A DNA stretch of 64,000 bases from Kitasatospora sp. NBC_01266 (GCF_036242395.1 NZ_CP108458.1:806001-870000), one strand, 5' to 3'; positions 26,455 through 35,806 are shown, numbered from the stretch's first letter. Made by a program: numbers and translations. The notes: generated from the sequence alone by a model not told the origin.

Positions 26455-29400
26455 TCAGTTGGCCGCGGTGAGCAGCGGCGATCGGACGAGGGTGTCGGCG
26501 GCGATCGTGGCGTACTTCGCGCGGGGGCCGTTGGCGCCGGGCGCCACGCCGAGGCGGGCCATCGCGGCGTAGGCGGCGTCGCGCCTGAGCTGCTTGACGC
26601 CGATCGTGCGCGCGATGGTGCCGATGCTTCCCGAAGCGGTGGCGGGGGCGGGGCCGGCGGTCTGGCCGGGCCGACCGGTCAACTTGCTGTCCGGGTTCAC
26701 CTTCTCCACGCCCAGGGCCTGGGAGGTGATCGGGCCGGTCTTGGCGTCGGGGTCGAGCACGGGCCCCGGGACCTCGAAGCGCAGCCCGCTGAGCCGCTTG
26801 GTGAGCAGGGTGTCCTCGTCCAGCGCGTCGCCGGGCTTGTTCAGCGGCGCGCCCCACAGGGCGCTGGCCACGTCCTTGCGGAGCACGGTGATGGTCCAGT
26901 TCACCGGAGTGAACGGCTGGCTCCCGTTGTTGCGCCAGAGGGTGACGCGGTGCTCGGAGGTCACCCCGGTCCGGCGCATCGGCCGGATCGCGATGGCAGG
27001 ATCCGCCGTCCCCTTGAGCGCGTCGTTGAGGTAGACGTGGGTGGCCGGCAGCGCGGACTCGGTGGTGAAGACGAAGCCGTCGCCGGAGACCAGCACCGCC
27101 GCCTCGATGGCGCGGCGGGCCGCGAGTTCACCCGCGTCCACGTCCGCCAGCAGGCCCTGCTCCGGCGTGATGGCCAGCGGCGCGGGCAACTGCGCGCGGA
27201 CCTCCGACCAGTTGGCGACCGGCGGTTGGTCGCGCTTGGAGCCGATGTCGAAGCTGAAGGAGATGAACCAGACCTTCACGGTGACCCGGCCGCCGAACGG
27301 CGGCGTCCACAGCGCCAGGTTGATGCCGACCGAGATCGAGACCCGGACCTTGACGAACCACACCTTGATGGTGAACGCCACGCCGATGCTGATCCCCAGC
27401 GCCATCTCCAGGTAGAACGGGTTCCACTGGATCAGCACGTCCAGATACGCGGTGAACCACGCGGACAGCAGACCGGAGGTGTAGGTCGCGGCGAGCCGAC
27501 CGCCGATCATGAACGCGCCGGGGGTGAGCGCGGTGTAGCCCTCCGCCTTCACCATGATCTTGCTGTCCGGCGACCAGGTGAAGCCCAGCCGGGCCGGCCT
27601 CGGGTAGTGCGGGTGGCGCTCGGGCAGGTTCTTCTCGAACGTGGGGTGGTAGCCGCCCACGCTGAGCACGAAGTCCCCGGCGTTCGTCCCGGCGGTCCAC
27701 ACGTACACCGCGATCCCGCCGGTCAGCCGGCAGGCCGGGTCGAAGATGAACGAGCCCGCGCCGACCGCCACGTCCAGCGACAGCAGGCCCTGGGACTGCT
27801 GGTAGGCGAGCTTGAGGTCCAGGTCCAGGCGCGCGTGCACCTTCTTTCCCGGGGCCGCGTTGCGCGGGAACGTGATGGAGGTGCGGCCCAGCAGCATGAC
27901 GTTCAGCTCGCGGCCGAACTCCACCAGCGCCAGCGCCTTGGTGTCGATGAACTTGAACGTGGTGAACTGGACGCCGATCGCGCCCCAGTACTGGCCGTCC
28001 GCCGGGCGTACCCAGTCCGTCAGCGCGTCCAGGATCTCCTTGGGGGTGGCCTCCGGGCGACCGTCCAGCCGGGCGATCAGCGGGAAGACGGGCAGTTCCT
28101 CGATCTTCGGCACCCGCACCGAGCTGTTGACGCCGAAGCCTCCCGACAGCCCGGTGACGGTGAAGGCCGGCGGCCCGAACAGCGCGACCCCGCCCTTGGC
28201 CGCCGCCTCGCCGAACAGGAACACCGACGCCCAACCGCCGGTGCTGCGGGCGTAGCTGCCGGCCGCCTGCATCGCGAAGAACCCGGCCTCCACCGCCACC
28301 AGGCCAGCGATGTAGATCTCGTAGGCCGGGTCCTGACGCACCTCCAGCACGCCGGTCACCTTCAGCGGCGGCACCGCGATCCGCACCCCCGCCCCGGCCA
28401 GCACCGGCGTGACGGTGAAGTCCTGGTCCACCGCCAGGCCCAGGCCGATCATGTCCAGCGCCACCGGTCCGAGCGTGAGAGTCGCGTCGAAGGCGACGAA
28501 CAGCCGACCCTTCGCGTAGCCCAGGCTCACCCGGCGGATCCGCACCGGCCCGAAGACCTGATCCAGCTCCTGGGCTGAATCGCTACGCTGCCGCCCCGCA
28601 ACAGCGGCGCGTTCGCGTCCCAGCACGACCGCGCCCTCGGACGCGTCCAGCGGCGCCGGGTCATCGATCCAGCCCTGCGGCAGAGCAGCGGCCCCGGTGC
28701 TGTTCGGCCTCCAGACCAGTGGCGCCAGCGCTTGGCCGCCCATCGTCAGCGACCCCCAGATGAGCAGGCCGCCTTGCAGCGCCTCGTCCAACAGGACGGG
28801 CAGCAGTCCCTGTGCGGCCCCGGGCAAGCCCGCGACCACGGCGTTCAGCGCCCGGACCTGGCCGACCGGCCAGGCGCGATCCGCGTAGCAGAACTGCACT
28901 CCCGTCACGACCACATCGCGATCCGCAGGGATGCTCTCGCCCACCAGAGGCAGATCGGATGCCCGGGCCCCCACCGCCCCTCGGACCGCCACCAGCCGAG
29001 CGACCGCCGACCCGGTGCCCTCGGGCACCGACGCCACCACCACCCCCACCCGGCCGACGACCGCCGACACCACCAGCGACCCCGCGGCGGTCCCCACGGG
29101 AAGGCGATAGGCGAACGACGCCGAGCTCAACGATGGAACGAAGGGTTCCAGGTCCGCGGGGACATCGATTCCGACGGCGGCGGCCAGCTGCGCCAGCGTC
29201 AGATCCTGGCCGTTGCTCTCCAGCGAAGCGCTCAGTTCCCAGGCCCCTGAGCCTGTCTTGGCGATCGCGCCACTGAACCACAGCCGGGTGTCCGTGCCTT
29301 CGACAGCGGCGGTGAATCCGGCATCCGCGGACAGCGAGAACGTCGAGGCCCCGCCGCCGGCCGGGGTCGAATGCCGGAAGCAGACGAGCAGGTCCATCAC

Positions 29401-30429
29401 CGTGTCGCCGAGGCGGACTTCGGTGGCTGCGGTGAACTCCCATTCCTCCGGGCCGCCGGGGATCGTCAGCACCTCGATCGTCAGGTACTGCAGGTCGAAA
29501 CTCCGCAGGCCCTCCGGGATTCCACCCGCCACGCCCCAGTTCTCGCCGAACCAATCGAGGAGGTCAGCCATCCGAACGGTTTCCGCGGTCACCCCGCGAA
29601 GCACGTAGCCGCTCTCATCGGACCAGGTGTCCAGATCCAGCCGGATGCCACCGATGACGACGAAATCAACCCCCTGTGGCATGCCCAGTGCCGGTGCGCT
29701 GGCCGGCGGCTCCGCCACCGCGACGGACAGGGCTCCAGCGGGCCGGACGTAGTACTTGGCGCCGTCCTTCGCCCAGTCGGCGGCTTTCAGCGGCCATACC
29801 CGGTCCGGGGTGAAAGCCTCGATGAGGCCTTTGATGCCCGCCACGCCGTCGCGTTCCATCCCCGCGCCCTTTGGCTTCTTGCTGAACCGGTCCAGCCTGG
29901 CGAAGGCCTCAGTCCGTTTGGTGAGCGTCTCCTGGCCGATGATCCGTGCGCTGCCGCTTTCGGCCTTCGGGCCCGGATCGTCGGTCCGGTTCTGGTTGTC
30001 CGGGCCGACGAAGAGGTTTCCCGGAATCCAGGTGAGGATGCTGTGGATGTCGTCCAGACCGTCCAGCGTGATGCCGTCAGAGCCATAGCTGGAATCCGGG
30101 TCCTTGAACGTAGCCACGAACTCCCTGATGCGAGGGAAGTTGAGCTTCTCCTGGTCCGTGTAGTCCAGGGTCTCGAGCTTCCCGACCACCGTGTCGGCGA
30201 ACTCCTCCAGTCCGCCCCTGAGAGCGGACCCCTTGACGTTGTACCCGTTCTCGATGGCCGCGTTCCATGCTTTGACGAGCGTTTCGAACGGGATCACGTG
30301 ATGGCGCGCCAGCTTGATCCCCCCGGCCGGCTGCAACTGGTCAAGGTCGTCCGGATTGCGGTTGACCAGCGGATCCGCGAACGGATAGCCACCGCGCCCT
30401 TTGAGCAACAGCTTCATACGCTCGGCCAC
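26455..30429 (-). CDS. DUF6603-like giant protein with HNH-like N-terminal motif
   Basis: 1,324 aa, first gene of the block. The N-terminal ~180 residues contain ARHHVIPFETLVKAWN and later LTWIPGNLFVGPDNQNRTDD. The HHxIP and P-G-N-L elements recall HNH/AHH nuclease folds, but the last metal-binding His is not apparent, so activity is uncertain. The central and C-terminal parts (about 300-1130) are long amphipathic beta-strand repeats (VALDMIGLGLAVDQDFTVTP, FTVTGLSGGFGVNSSVRVP) as in proteins annotated DUF6603. A Trp/Phe/Val-rich stretch (FTIKVWFVKVRVSISVGINL) could contact membrane. The promoter side faces the encapsulin gene. Confidence 0.7.
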   Translation of the reverse strand: MAERMKLLLKGRGGYPFADPLVNRNPDDLDQLQPAGGIKLARHHVIPFETLVKAWNAAIENGYNVKGSALRGGLEEFADTVVGKLETLDYTDQEKLNFPRIREFVATFKDPDSSYGSDGITLDGLDDIHSILTWIPGNLFVGPDNQNRTDDPGPKAESGSARIIGQETLTKRTEAFARLDRFSKKPKGAGMERDGVAGIKGLIEAFTPDRVWPLKAADWAKDGAKYYVRPAGALSVAVAEPPASAPALGMPQGVDFVVIGGIRLDLDTWSDESGYVLRGVTAETVRMADLLDWFGENWGVAGGIPEGLRSFDLQYLTIEVLTIPGGPEEWEFTAATEVRLGDTVMDLLVCFRHSTPAGGGASTFSLSADAGFTAAVEGTDTRLWFSGAIAKTGSGAWELSASLESNGQDLTLAQLAAAVGIDVPADLEPFVPSLSSASFAYRLPVGTAAGSLVVSAVVGRVGVVVASVPEGTGSAVARLVAVRGAVGARASDLPLVGESIPADRDVVVTGVQFCYADRAWPVGQVRALNAVVAGLPGAAQGLLPVLLDEALQGGLLIWGSLTMGGQALAPLVWRPNSTGAAALPQGWIDDPAPLDASEGAVVLGRERAAVAGRQRSDSAQELDQVFGPVRIRRVSLGYAKGRLFVAFDATLTLGPVALDMIGLGLAVDQDFTVTPVLAGAGVRIAVPPLKVTGVLEVRQDPAYEIYIAGLVAVEAGFFAMQAAGSYARSTGGWASVFLFGEAAAKGGVALFGPPAFTVTGLSGGFGVNSSVRVPKIEELPVFPLIARLDGRPEATPKEILDALTDWVRPADGQYWGAIGVQFTTFKFIDTKALALVEFGRELNVMLLGRTSITFPRNAAPGKKVHARLDLDLKLAYQQSQGLLSLDVAVGAGSFIFDPACRLTGGIAVYVWTAGTNAGDFVLSVGGYHPTFEKNLPERHPHYPRPARLGFTWSPDSKIMVKAEGYTALTPGAFMIGGRLAATYTSGLLSAWFTAYLDVLIQWNPFYLEMALGISIGVAFTIKVWFVKVRVSISVGINLALWTPPFGGRVTVKVWFISFSFDIGSKRDQPPVANWSEVRAQLPAPLAITPEQGLLADVDAGELAARRAIEAAVLVSGDGFVFTTESALPATHVYLNDALKGTADPAIAIRPMRRTGVTSEHRVTLWRNNGSQPFTPVNWTITVLRKDVASALWGAPLNKPGDALDEDTLLTKRLSGLRFEVPGPVLDPDAKTGPITSQALGVEKVNPDSKLTGRPGQTAGPAPATASGSIGTIARTIGVKQLRRDAAYAAMARLGVAPGANGPRAKYATIAADTLVRSPLLTAAN

Positions 30430-31093
30430 TGTCTACCTCCTCGACTTGTGCGACAGGTCCTTGTGTGACCCGGGAAGGATCGGCTCGCCGGCCTGCTCCT
30501 GGGTCCGGCGAAGCACCGTCACCGTCAGCGATCCGACAGCCGGCGTCGGCCTCAACAGCTCGTACAGCTAGGGAAGTTCAAGCAGATCCCACGAAGTCGA
30601 TCAGCACCGCCCGGCCCACCACGGCGAGTTGGTCCCGCGCCAGGACCACGCAGTGGGCATACGCCACCGTCATGGGCCCCGTCGCCCGACCGGAATCGAT
30701 GACATCACACTTGGTGATCGTTTGACGCCACACGGCCACATTTCGCCGTTCGTGTGGCCGAATTCGACACTTCTCGGCCCGAGAAGTCGATGCACTCCCG
30801 CTTCGACCAGCCGGGCTCGTCTTCCCGGCCGATCAGGGCCAATCGGGACTGATCCCAAGATAATCTTTCGAACACATCACCCCTGCTTATGGCTCAATTA
30901 ACCCGTTCGAGTGAGTTTCACGGCGGGCCCACCAGCGCTGCCCAGCGGGCCCGCCCGACCCAATCGAACATGCCTGGATCAACGGCAACACGGCCGCAAC
31001 AATCGTCCCGGCGAGCATCCGGGGATCACATCTCCGTTCCTCGCCAAGCACTTTGACGCTCCATCAGCTCAAGTCGACGACAAGGGGCCGACC
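30430..31093. other. 664-bp divergent intergenic region, DUF6603 block / encapsulin
   Basis: Lower GC than its surroundings, especially 30690-30930. It carries two adjacent palindromes (30733-30760 and 30769-30787) and a GATAAT hexamer near 30860 that might be a -10 for the encapsulin operon, without a clear -35. No convincing ORF. Promoters for both flanking operons must lie here. Confidence 0.6.
30733..30787. promoter_or_regulatory. Two adjacent inverted repeats, candidate operator
   Basis: First element: CGGCCACA (30733-30740) and TGTGGCCG (30753-30760), an 8-bp stem with a 12-nt loop. Second: ACTTCTCGG-C-CCGAGAAGT (30769-30787), a 19-bp palindrome with perfect 9-bp arms. They sit midway between two divergent operons. 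A transcription-factor site is likelier for the second. Confidence 0.45.
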
Positions 31094-32503
31094 GTGACCA
31101 CCGAGACCGCTCAGCAGAACCAGCAGAGCCTCAGTACCTCCGCCGCCAGGAACCTCGCCACCACCACCAAGACCGCGCCGCAGATGCTCGGGATCACCCC
31201 GCGCTACCTGCTGCGCGCGCTGCCCTGGGTGGACCTGGAGGCCGGCGTCTACCGGGTCAACCGCCGCCGGGGGTTCATCCTCGGCGACGGGCTGATCAGC
31301 ACCTACGCCGACGGCAGCGGTGCCACCCGGGTGATCGCCGAGGACCTTCGCGAGATCGCCTTCCTCAGCGAGCTGGAGAGTCCGGTGCTCAGCGCGCTGG
31401 CCGGCGGCTTCACGCAGCGCGAGGTCGGGGCCGGCGAGGTCATCGTCGACGCCGACGCGCCGGCCGGGCAGCTGCACATCATCGCGCTCGGCCGCGCCGA
31501 GAAGCGCGCCACCGGCCAGTACGGCGAGGACGCGCTGCTCGCGGTGCTCGGCGACGGGGACTTCTTCGACGTCGCCGCCTGGGTCCGCGGCGAGGCGCTG
31601 GCGTACCAGGTCAAGGCGTCCACGCCGTGTACCGTGCTCTCCCTCGACCGCCGGACGCTGACCGAACTGGCCGACCGGGAGCCCGCGTTGCGCGCCAAGC
31701 TGGACGCGTACGCCGCCGACGGCCAGGGCCCGGCCGACCGCGAGCACCCGATCGACCTGACCTCCGGCCACAGCGGCGAGCCGGTGCTGCCGCAGACCTT
31801 CGTGGACTACGAGGAGAACCCCCGCGAGTACGAACTGAGCATCGCGCAGACCGTGTTGAAGGTGCACACCCGGGTCTCCGACATCTACAACTCCTCGATC
31901 GACCAGGTCCAGGCGCAGCTGCGGCTGACCACCGAGGCGCTGCGCGAGCGCCAGGAGTGGGAGATGCTCAACAACTCCGAGTACGGGCTGCTCAACAACG
32001 TCACCCCCGGCCAGCGGGTGCGCACCCGAAAGGGCGCGCCGACGCCGGACGACATGGACGAACTGCTCGCCCGGGTCTGGAAGCAGCCCGCGTTCTTCCT
32101 CGCCCACCCCCGGGCGATCGCCGCCTTCGGGCGCGAGTGCACCCGGCGCGGGGTGCCGCCGCAGATCGTGGAGCTCTTCGGCAGCCCGTTCCTGACCTGG
32201 CGCGGGGTGCCGCTGCTGCCGAGCGACAAGCTGGACCTCAAGGGCTCGTCCGAGTCGGCCCCCGGGACCACCAACATCCTGCTGATGCGGGTCGGCGAGG
32301 CCGATCAGGGCGTGGTGGGCCTGCGTCCGGCGAAGGTCCCCGACGAGGTCGAGCCGGGGCTGGCCGTGCGCGCGATGGGTGTCGACCACCAGGCCATCAC
32401 CTCCTACCTGGTGACCAGCTACTTCTCGACCGCCGCGCTGGTGGACGACGCCATCGCGGTCCTCCAGAACGTCGAGGTGTCGAACTACTATGACTACTCC
32501 TGA
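31094..32503 (+). CDS. Family 2B encapsulin nanocompartment shell protein
   Basis: 469-aa HK97-fold shell protein that self-assembles into a protein cage. A GTG start at 31094 with AAGGGG upstream gives the normal family length. The N-terminal arm (about 1-60) is followed by an inserted cyclic-nucleotide-binding-like domain (about 95-215: GDGDFFDVAAWVRGEALAY, CTVLSLDRRTLTEL), which defines family 2B. The HK97 fold resumes (ETVLKVHTRVSDIYNSSID-like region, VTPGQRVRTRKG) to the end SNYYDYS. It overlaps the cysteine desulfurase gene by 14 bp, so shell and probable cargo are made together. cNMP-like ligand control of the shell is proposed for this family, not shown here. Confidence 0.93.
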   Translation: MTTETAQQNQQSLSTSAARNLATTTKTAPQMLGITPRYLLRALPWVDLEAGVYRVNRRRGFILGDGLISTYADGSGATRVIAEDLREIAFLSELESPVLSALAGGFTQREVGAGEVIVDADAPAGQLHIIALGRAEKRATGQYGEDALLAVLGDGDFFDVAAWVRGEALAYQVKASTPCTVLSLDRRTLTELADREPALRAKLDAYAADGQGPADREHPIDLTSGHSGEPVLPQTFVDYEENPREYELSIAQTVLKVHTRVSDIYNSSIDQVQAQLRLTTEALRERQEWEMLNNSEYGLLNNVTPGQRVRTRKGAPTPDDMDELLARVWKQPAFFLAHPRAIAAFGRECTRRGVPPQIVELFGSPFLTWRGVPLLPSDKLDLKGSSESAPGTTNILLMRVGEADQGVVGLRPAKVPDEVEPGLAVRAMGVDHQAITSYLVTSYFSTAALVDDAIAVLQNVEVSNYYDYS

Positions 32504-33992
32504 CGGACTCGGGCACACCGTGCGGGTGGGCCAACTCGCAGCCCCACCAGTCGAGTCGGCTGCCGGAGCCGCAGCACCGAGAGCCGTGCCGGGTGCCGCG
32601 CCGAGTACCGCACCGACGGCCGGGGCGAGCGGTCTCGGCGGAGTTCCGCAGCCGCCCTCCTCGCCCGTCCCCGCGGCGCTCGCCCACGCGGCCGCCGGCC
32701 CCCGCTACTGGCTGGCGCAACAGCCGGTCGAGGCACCCGCGGTGGCCGCGCCCACCACACCCCCGTCGACGCCGCCGAGCGGTTTCAACGTCGAGGCCGT
32801 CCGGCGGGACTTCCCGCAGCTGCACCGGGAGGTGAACGGCCGTCCGCTGGTCTGGCTGGACAACGGGGCCACCACGCTCAAGCCCCGCCAGGTGGTCGAG
32901 GCGGTCGCCGAGCACTACTCGATGGGCACCTCCAACGTCCACCGCGGTGCGCACAGCCTGGCCAAGCAGGCCACCCAGGTGTACGAGGAGGGCCGCCAGG
33001 CGGCGGCCGACCTGCTCGGCACCCAGGACCAGGGCGAGATCGTCTTCGTCCGGGGGACGACCGAGGCCGTCAACCTGGTGGCGCAGAGCTGGGGTCGCGC
33101 CAACCTGGGCGTGGGCGACGAGATCCTGGTCTCGGCGGCCGAACACCACTCCAACCTGGTGCCCTGGCAGCTGATCGCCGCCGAGCGCCGGGCCAGGATC
33201 CGGCCGATCCCGCTGCTGCCCGACGGACAGCTCGACCAGGACGCGTACCGGGACCTGCTCGGCTCCCGGACCAAGCTGGTGGCGCTGACCCACGCCTCCA
33301 ACGTGCTGGGCACCGTCCCGCCGGTGGCCGAGATGACCGCGCTCGCCCACCGGTACGGCGCCAAGGTGCTGATCGACGGCGCCCAGGCGGTGAGCCACTT
33401 CCCGGTGGACGTCACCGCGTTGGACGCCGACTTCTACGCCTTCTCGGGGCACAAGATCTTCGCGCCGACCGGCATCGGCGTGCTCTTCGGCAAGCGCGAG
33501 CTGCTGGAGGCCATGCCGCCGTGGCAGGGCGGCGGCAACATGATCGACTCGGTGAGCTTCACGGAGACCACCTACGCCCCCATCCCGCACCGCCTCGAAG
33601 CGGGTACCGGCCACATCGCCGGGGTCGCCGGACTCCGGGCGGCCCTGCACTACCTCGCCGGGCTGGACCGGGCCGCCGCCACCGCCTACGAGGAACAGCT
33701 CACCAACTACGCGATGGCCGCCCTGGCCACCGTCCCCGGCCTGCGGCTGATCGGCCAGGCGCCGGGGAAGATCGGGGCGCTGACCTTCCTGGTCGCCGGA
33801 ACCGACCCGATCGCCCTGGCCGGAGCACTCGACCAGCAGGGCATCGCGGTGCGGGCCGGCCACCACTGCGCACAGCCGGCGCTGGCCTCCTTCGGCCTGC
33901 AGAGCGCGGTCCGGGCCTCGCTGGCGCTGTACAACACCGTGCAGGACGTGGACGCCCTGGTCGCCGCCCTGCACGAGCTTCAGTCCCAGTAG
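32490..33992 (+). CDS. SufS-type cysteine desulfurase with disordered N-terminal extension (encapsulin cargo)
   Basis: 500-aa PLP enzyme that removes sulfur from cysteine as an enzyme-bound persulfide. The enzyme core starts near residue 98 (FNVEAVRRDFPQL). PLP Lys322 is in FSGHKIFAPTG, and the persulfide Cys460 is in AGHHCAQP. The first ~97 residues are Ala/Pro-rich and disordered, with short motifs such as GLGHTVRVGQL and PRYWLAQQP. In family 2 encapsulin systems such extensions direct cargo into the shell. The start inside the shell gene supports a fixed pair. The role is likely storage or controlled release of sulfur. Confidence 0.93.
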   Translation: MTTPDGLGHTVRVGQLAAPPVESAAGAAAPRAVPGAAPSTAPTAGASGLGGVPQPPSSPVPAALAHAAAGPRYWLAQQPVEAPAVAAPTTPPSTPPSGFNVEAVRRDFPQLHREVNGRPLVWLDNGATTLKPRQVVEAVAEHYSMGTSNVHRGAHSLAKQATQVYEEGRQAAADLLGTQDQGEIVFVRGTTEAVNLVAQSWGRANLGVGDEILVSAAEHHSNLVPWQLIAAERRARIRPIPLLPDGQLDQDAYRDLLGSRTKLVALTHASNVLGTVPPVAEMTALAHRYGAKVLIDGAQAVSHFPVDVTALDADFYAFSGHKIFAPTGIGVLFGKRELLEAMPPWQGGGNMIDSVSFTETTYAPIPHRLEAGTGHIAGVAGLRAALHYLAGLDRAAATAYEEQLTNYAMAALATVPGLRLIGQAPGKIGALTFLVAGTDPIALAGALDQQGIAVRAGHHCAQPALASFGLQSAVRASLALYNTVQDVDALVAALHELQSQ

Positions 33993-34050
33993 GCGGAAGT
34001 CACACGGGAGTTGGCGCTTTGACCCCGACCCCGACCCTGACCCGTCGCCT

Positions 34051-34088
34051 CGGCGCCCGCTCCGCCCCCTCGGGCCGAGCGGGCGCCG
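34051..34088. terminator. Bidirectional hairpin terminator
   Basis: CGGCGCCCGCT (34051-34061) pairs with AGCGGGCGCCG (34078-34088), an 11-bp perfect stem with a 16-nt loop. It lies between the convergent desulfurase and GNAT genes. Confidence 0.6.
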
Positions 34089-34114
34089 TGCCGCAGACGA
34101 GGGTGCAAAGCGGC

Positions 34115-34813
34115 TCAGGCGTCCGGGAGTTGGACGCTGAGCTGGATCCCCAGTTCACGGTAGCCGAGTTGCTCGGCGACCCGGCGGGAGGCGGGCACCC
34201 GGGCGCGCCACTGCGGCAGCAGGCCGGCGGCGAGCGCGTGGGCGGTAGCCGCCGTTGCGGTGCTGCGGGCCAGGCCCTTGGCGCGGTGGCCGGGATCGGT
34301 CAGCACGCACAGGTGGGCGGCGGCGCCCGGCCAGACGCGGTAGCCGGTGGCGGCGATCACCTGGCCGTCGCCGTCCAGCACGGTGAAGGCGGGCGAGGTG
34401 ATCCGGTCCAGGCCGCACTCGGCGGCGTCCTCCTCGCTCACCCGGGCCAGCAGCTGCCGGACCGCCGGATGGTCGGCCGTCAACTCGGCTACCTCGGCGC
34501 CGTGCTGCGGGCGGAGATCGCCCGGTGCCAGATAGGCGAGCGTGGCCGGACCGAGGGTCCGGGTCGCCCGCAGGGCCCCGCCGAGCTCGCTCGGGTCGGC
34601 GTCGGCGAGCGCGGTACGGACCAGGTCGGCCGCCGCCTCGGTGGGCGCGGTGACCAGTGCGTCGCCGCCGAGCACCACCACGCCCACCCAACCAGGCGGA
34701 CAGAGACCGGAGTCGGGCGACACCAGCACGGCGGGAAGGGTCGTGTCGGCGGGCGCCTCGGCCAGGCCCAGCCAGAGGCGCTGAGCCCGCCGCAGAAGAT
34801 GATCAGTGGTCAC
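34115..34813 (-). CDS. GNAT-family N-acetyltransferase
   Basis: 232 aa from GTG 34813, which has AGGAT upstream; a longer frame exists but is unsupported. The C-terminal ~100 residues have the GNAT acetyl-CoA loop pattern: LCVLTDPGHRAKGLARSTAT, then a final GYRELGIQL strand. The N-terminal half is a degenerate GNAT-like region. It is convergent with the encapsulin/desulfurase pair, so a link to sulfur metabolism is only suggested by position. The substrate is unknown. Confidence 0.75.
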   Translation of the reverse strand: MTTDHLLRRAQRLWLGLAEAPADTTLPAVLVSPDSGLCPPGWVGVVVLGGDALVTAPTEAAADLVRTALADADPSELGGALRATRTLGPATLAYLAPGDLRPQHGAEVAELTADHPAVRQLLARVSEEDAAECGLDRITSPAFTVLDGDGQVIAATGYRVWPGAAAHLCVLTDPGHRAKGLARSTATAATAHALAAGLLPQWRARVPASRRVAEQLGYRELGIQLSVQLPDA

Positions 34814-35113
34814 CCGGGCATCCTGACACGGGCCACTGCGGCGACGCCCCCGGATTTCCCCCGCGCCAACCCCTCCGCCACCGGCCGGCGGCAGCGTGTC
34901 GACTCCATCATGCCTGCTCAGCGCCCGTGGCGGTAGGACCAGGAGCACTCCGTTCCGCCCTTGTCCCCGCACCGCCGCGAACCGCAGACTCGACGTCATC
35001 CACTTCCCCGACCCACGTGTCGGCGCCTGTCACCGGGCTCCGCCACGGACGTCGTGCTGACCCGCCACCGGCGGGCGGTGAACCCGGGCAGTGGGGGAAC
35101 AGAGGGGGCGACG
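34814..35113. other. 300-bp intergenic stretch
   Basis: No ORF with a ribosome-binding site and no strong palindrome seen. It must hold the divergent promoters of the GNAT gene and the 104-aa gene. Confidence 0.5.
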
Positions 35114-35428
35114 ATGCATCAGGAACTCGTGCTGCGGGCGAGGATGAAGCTGCTCAGCACCGATCGGCGCGTGCTGCGCGGGCCCGACGCGCTGTGGGTG
35201 TACCGGGTGCTGACCCAGGTCAACCCGGCGGCCCACGGCTCGAAGCTCGCCCACGTACTGGTGGAGGCCAGCCGCTCGCACCGGCTGCACCAACTGCCGG
35301 ACGCGCGACTGGCGCTGCTGGAGGAGGCGGTGGCGGTGGCCCGTGCGCTGGATGCGGCCAATCCCTTCCGCGCGAAGGTGCTGGCCAAGGCGCTGGAGGC
35401 CCGGCAGCGGGAACTGAGCGCGTCGTAG
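35114..35428 (+). CDS. Small helical protein of unknown function
   Basis: 104 aa. GGGGG lies upstream of ATG 35114. The sequence is mostly predicted helix, with LLSTDRRVLRGPDALWVYRV and a repeat-like LLEEAVAVARALDAANPFRA that recalls a TPR hairpin. No known domain is recognised, and no signal peptide. Coding-like GC bias and a proper ribosome-binding site make it likely to be real. Confidence 0.6.
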   Translation: MHQELVLRARMKLLSTDRRVLRGPDALWVYRVLTQVNPAAHGSKLAHVLVEASRSHRLHQLPDARLALLEEAVAVARALDAANPFRAKVLAKALEARQRELSAS

Positions 35429-35806
35429 CGGGGCCAACCCCGGCGGGCCGTACCCAGGTTCGTGATCATCGGGGGGTGCAGGTCCGGTGCGGGTCAGGAC
35501 CACGGCCGGCACGTCCCACGGCCGGCCCGTCACAGGGCTACGTCAAGGACGCGTACGGCTCTGCCTACCTGTCGGCGAACCTGCAGGGCGAGGTGCAGCA
35601 GACCAGCCCACGCGAGTGACGCGGTGCGGCCAGGTCAGGGGACGGTTACGTAGTTCTACCGATGCCCCCGCGCGCGATCTCCGGGAGCATTGCCGTACGG
35701 CGTCGAAGCGGGTTCCACTCAAGCGCTCCGCCGGAACTGACGTGCCATCAACCGGTGTCCGGCCATCGCCGACCCCTGACAGATTGAACGCGGAGAAACG
35801 CAACGC
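35429..35806. other. 378-bp intergenic stretch before the DUF1266 gene
   Basis: Open frames here lack ribosome-binding sites and appear to be chance. A GGTTACGTAGTTCTACC dyad-like element at about 35642 could be a regulator site. The last 60 bp are moderately AT-richer, consistent with a promoter. Confidence 0.4.

Noticed and set aside
22808..26572. A 1,254-codon open frame on the plus strand opposite the giant genes
   Set aside because: It has no ribosome-binding site, no recognisable domain and a low-complexity Gly/Ala/Val/Arg composition; it is an antisense shadow of GC-rich coding sequence.
13864..30429. Prophage tail or contractile injection system
   Set aside because: No sheath, tube, baseplate, tape-measure, portal or lysis genes are present, so I prefer an uncharacterised system.
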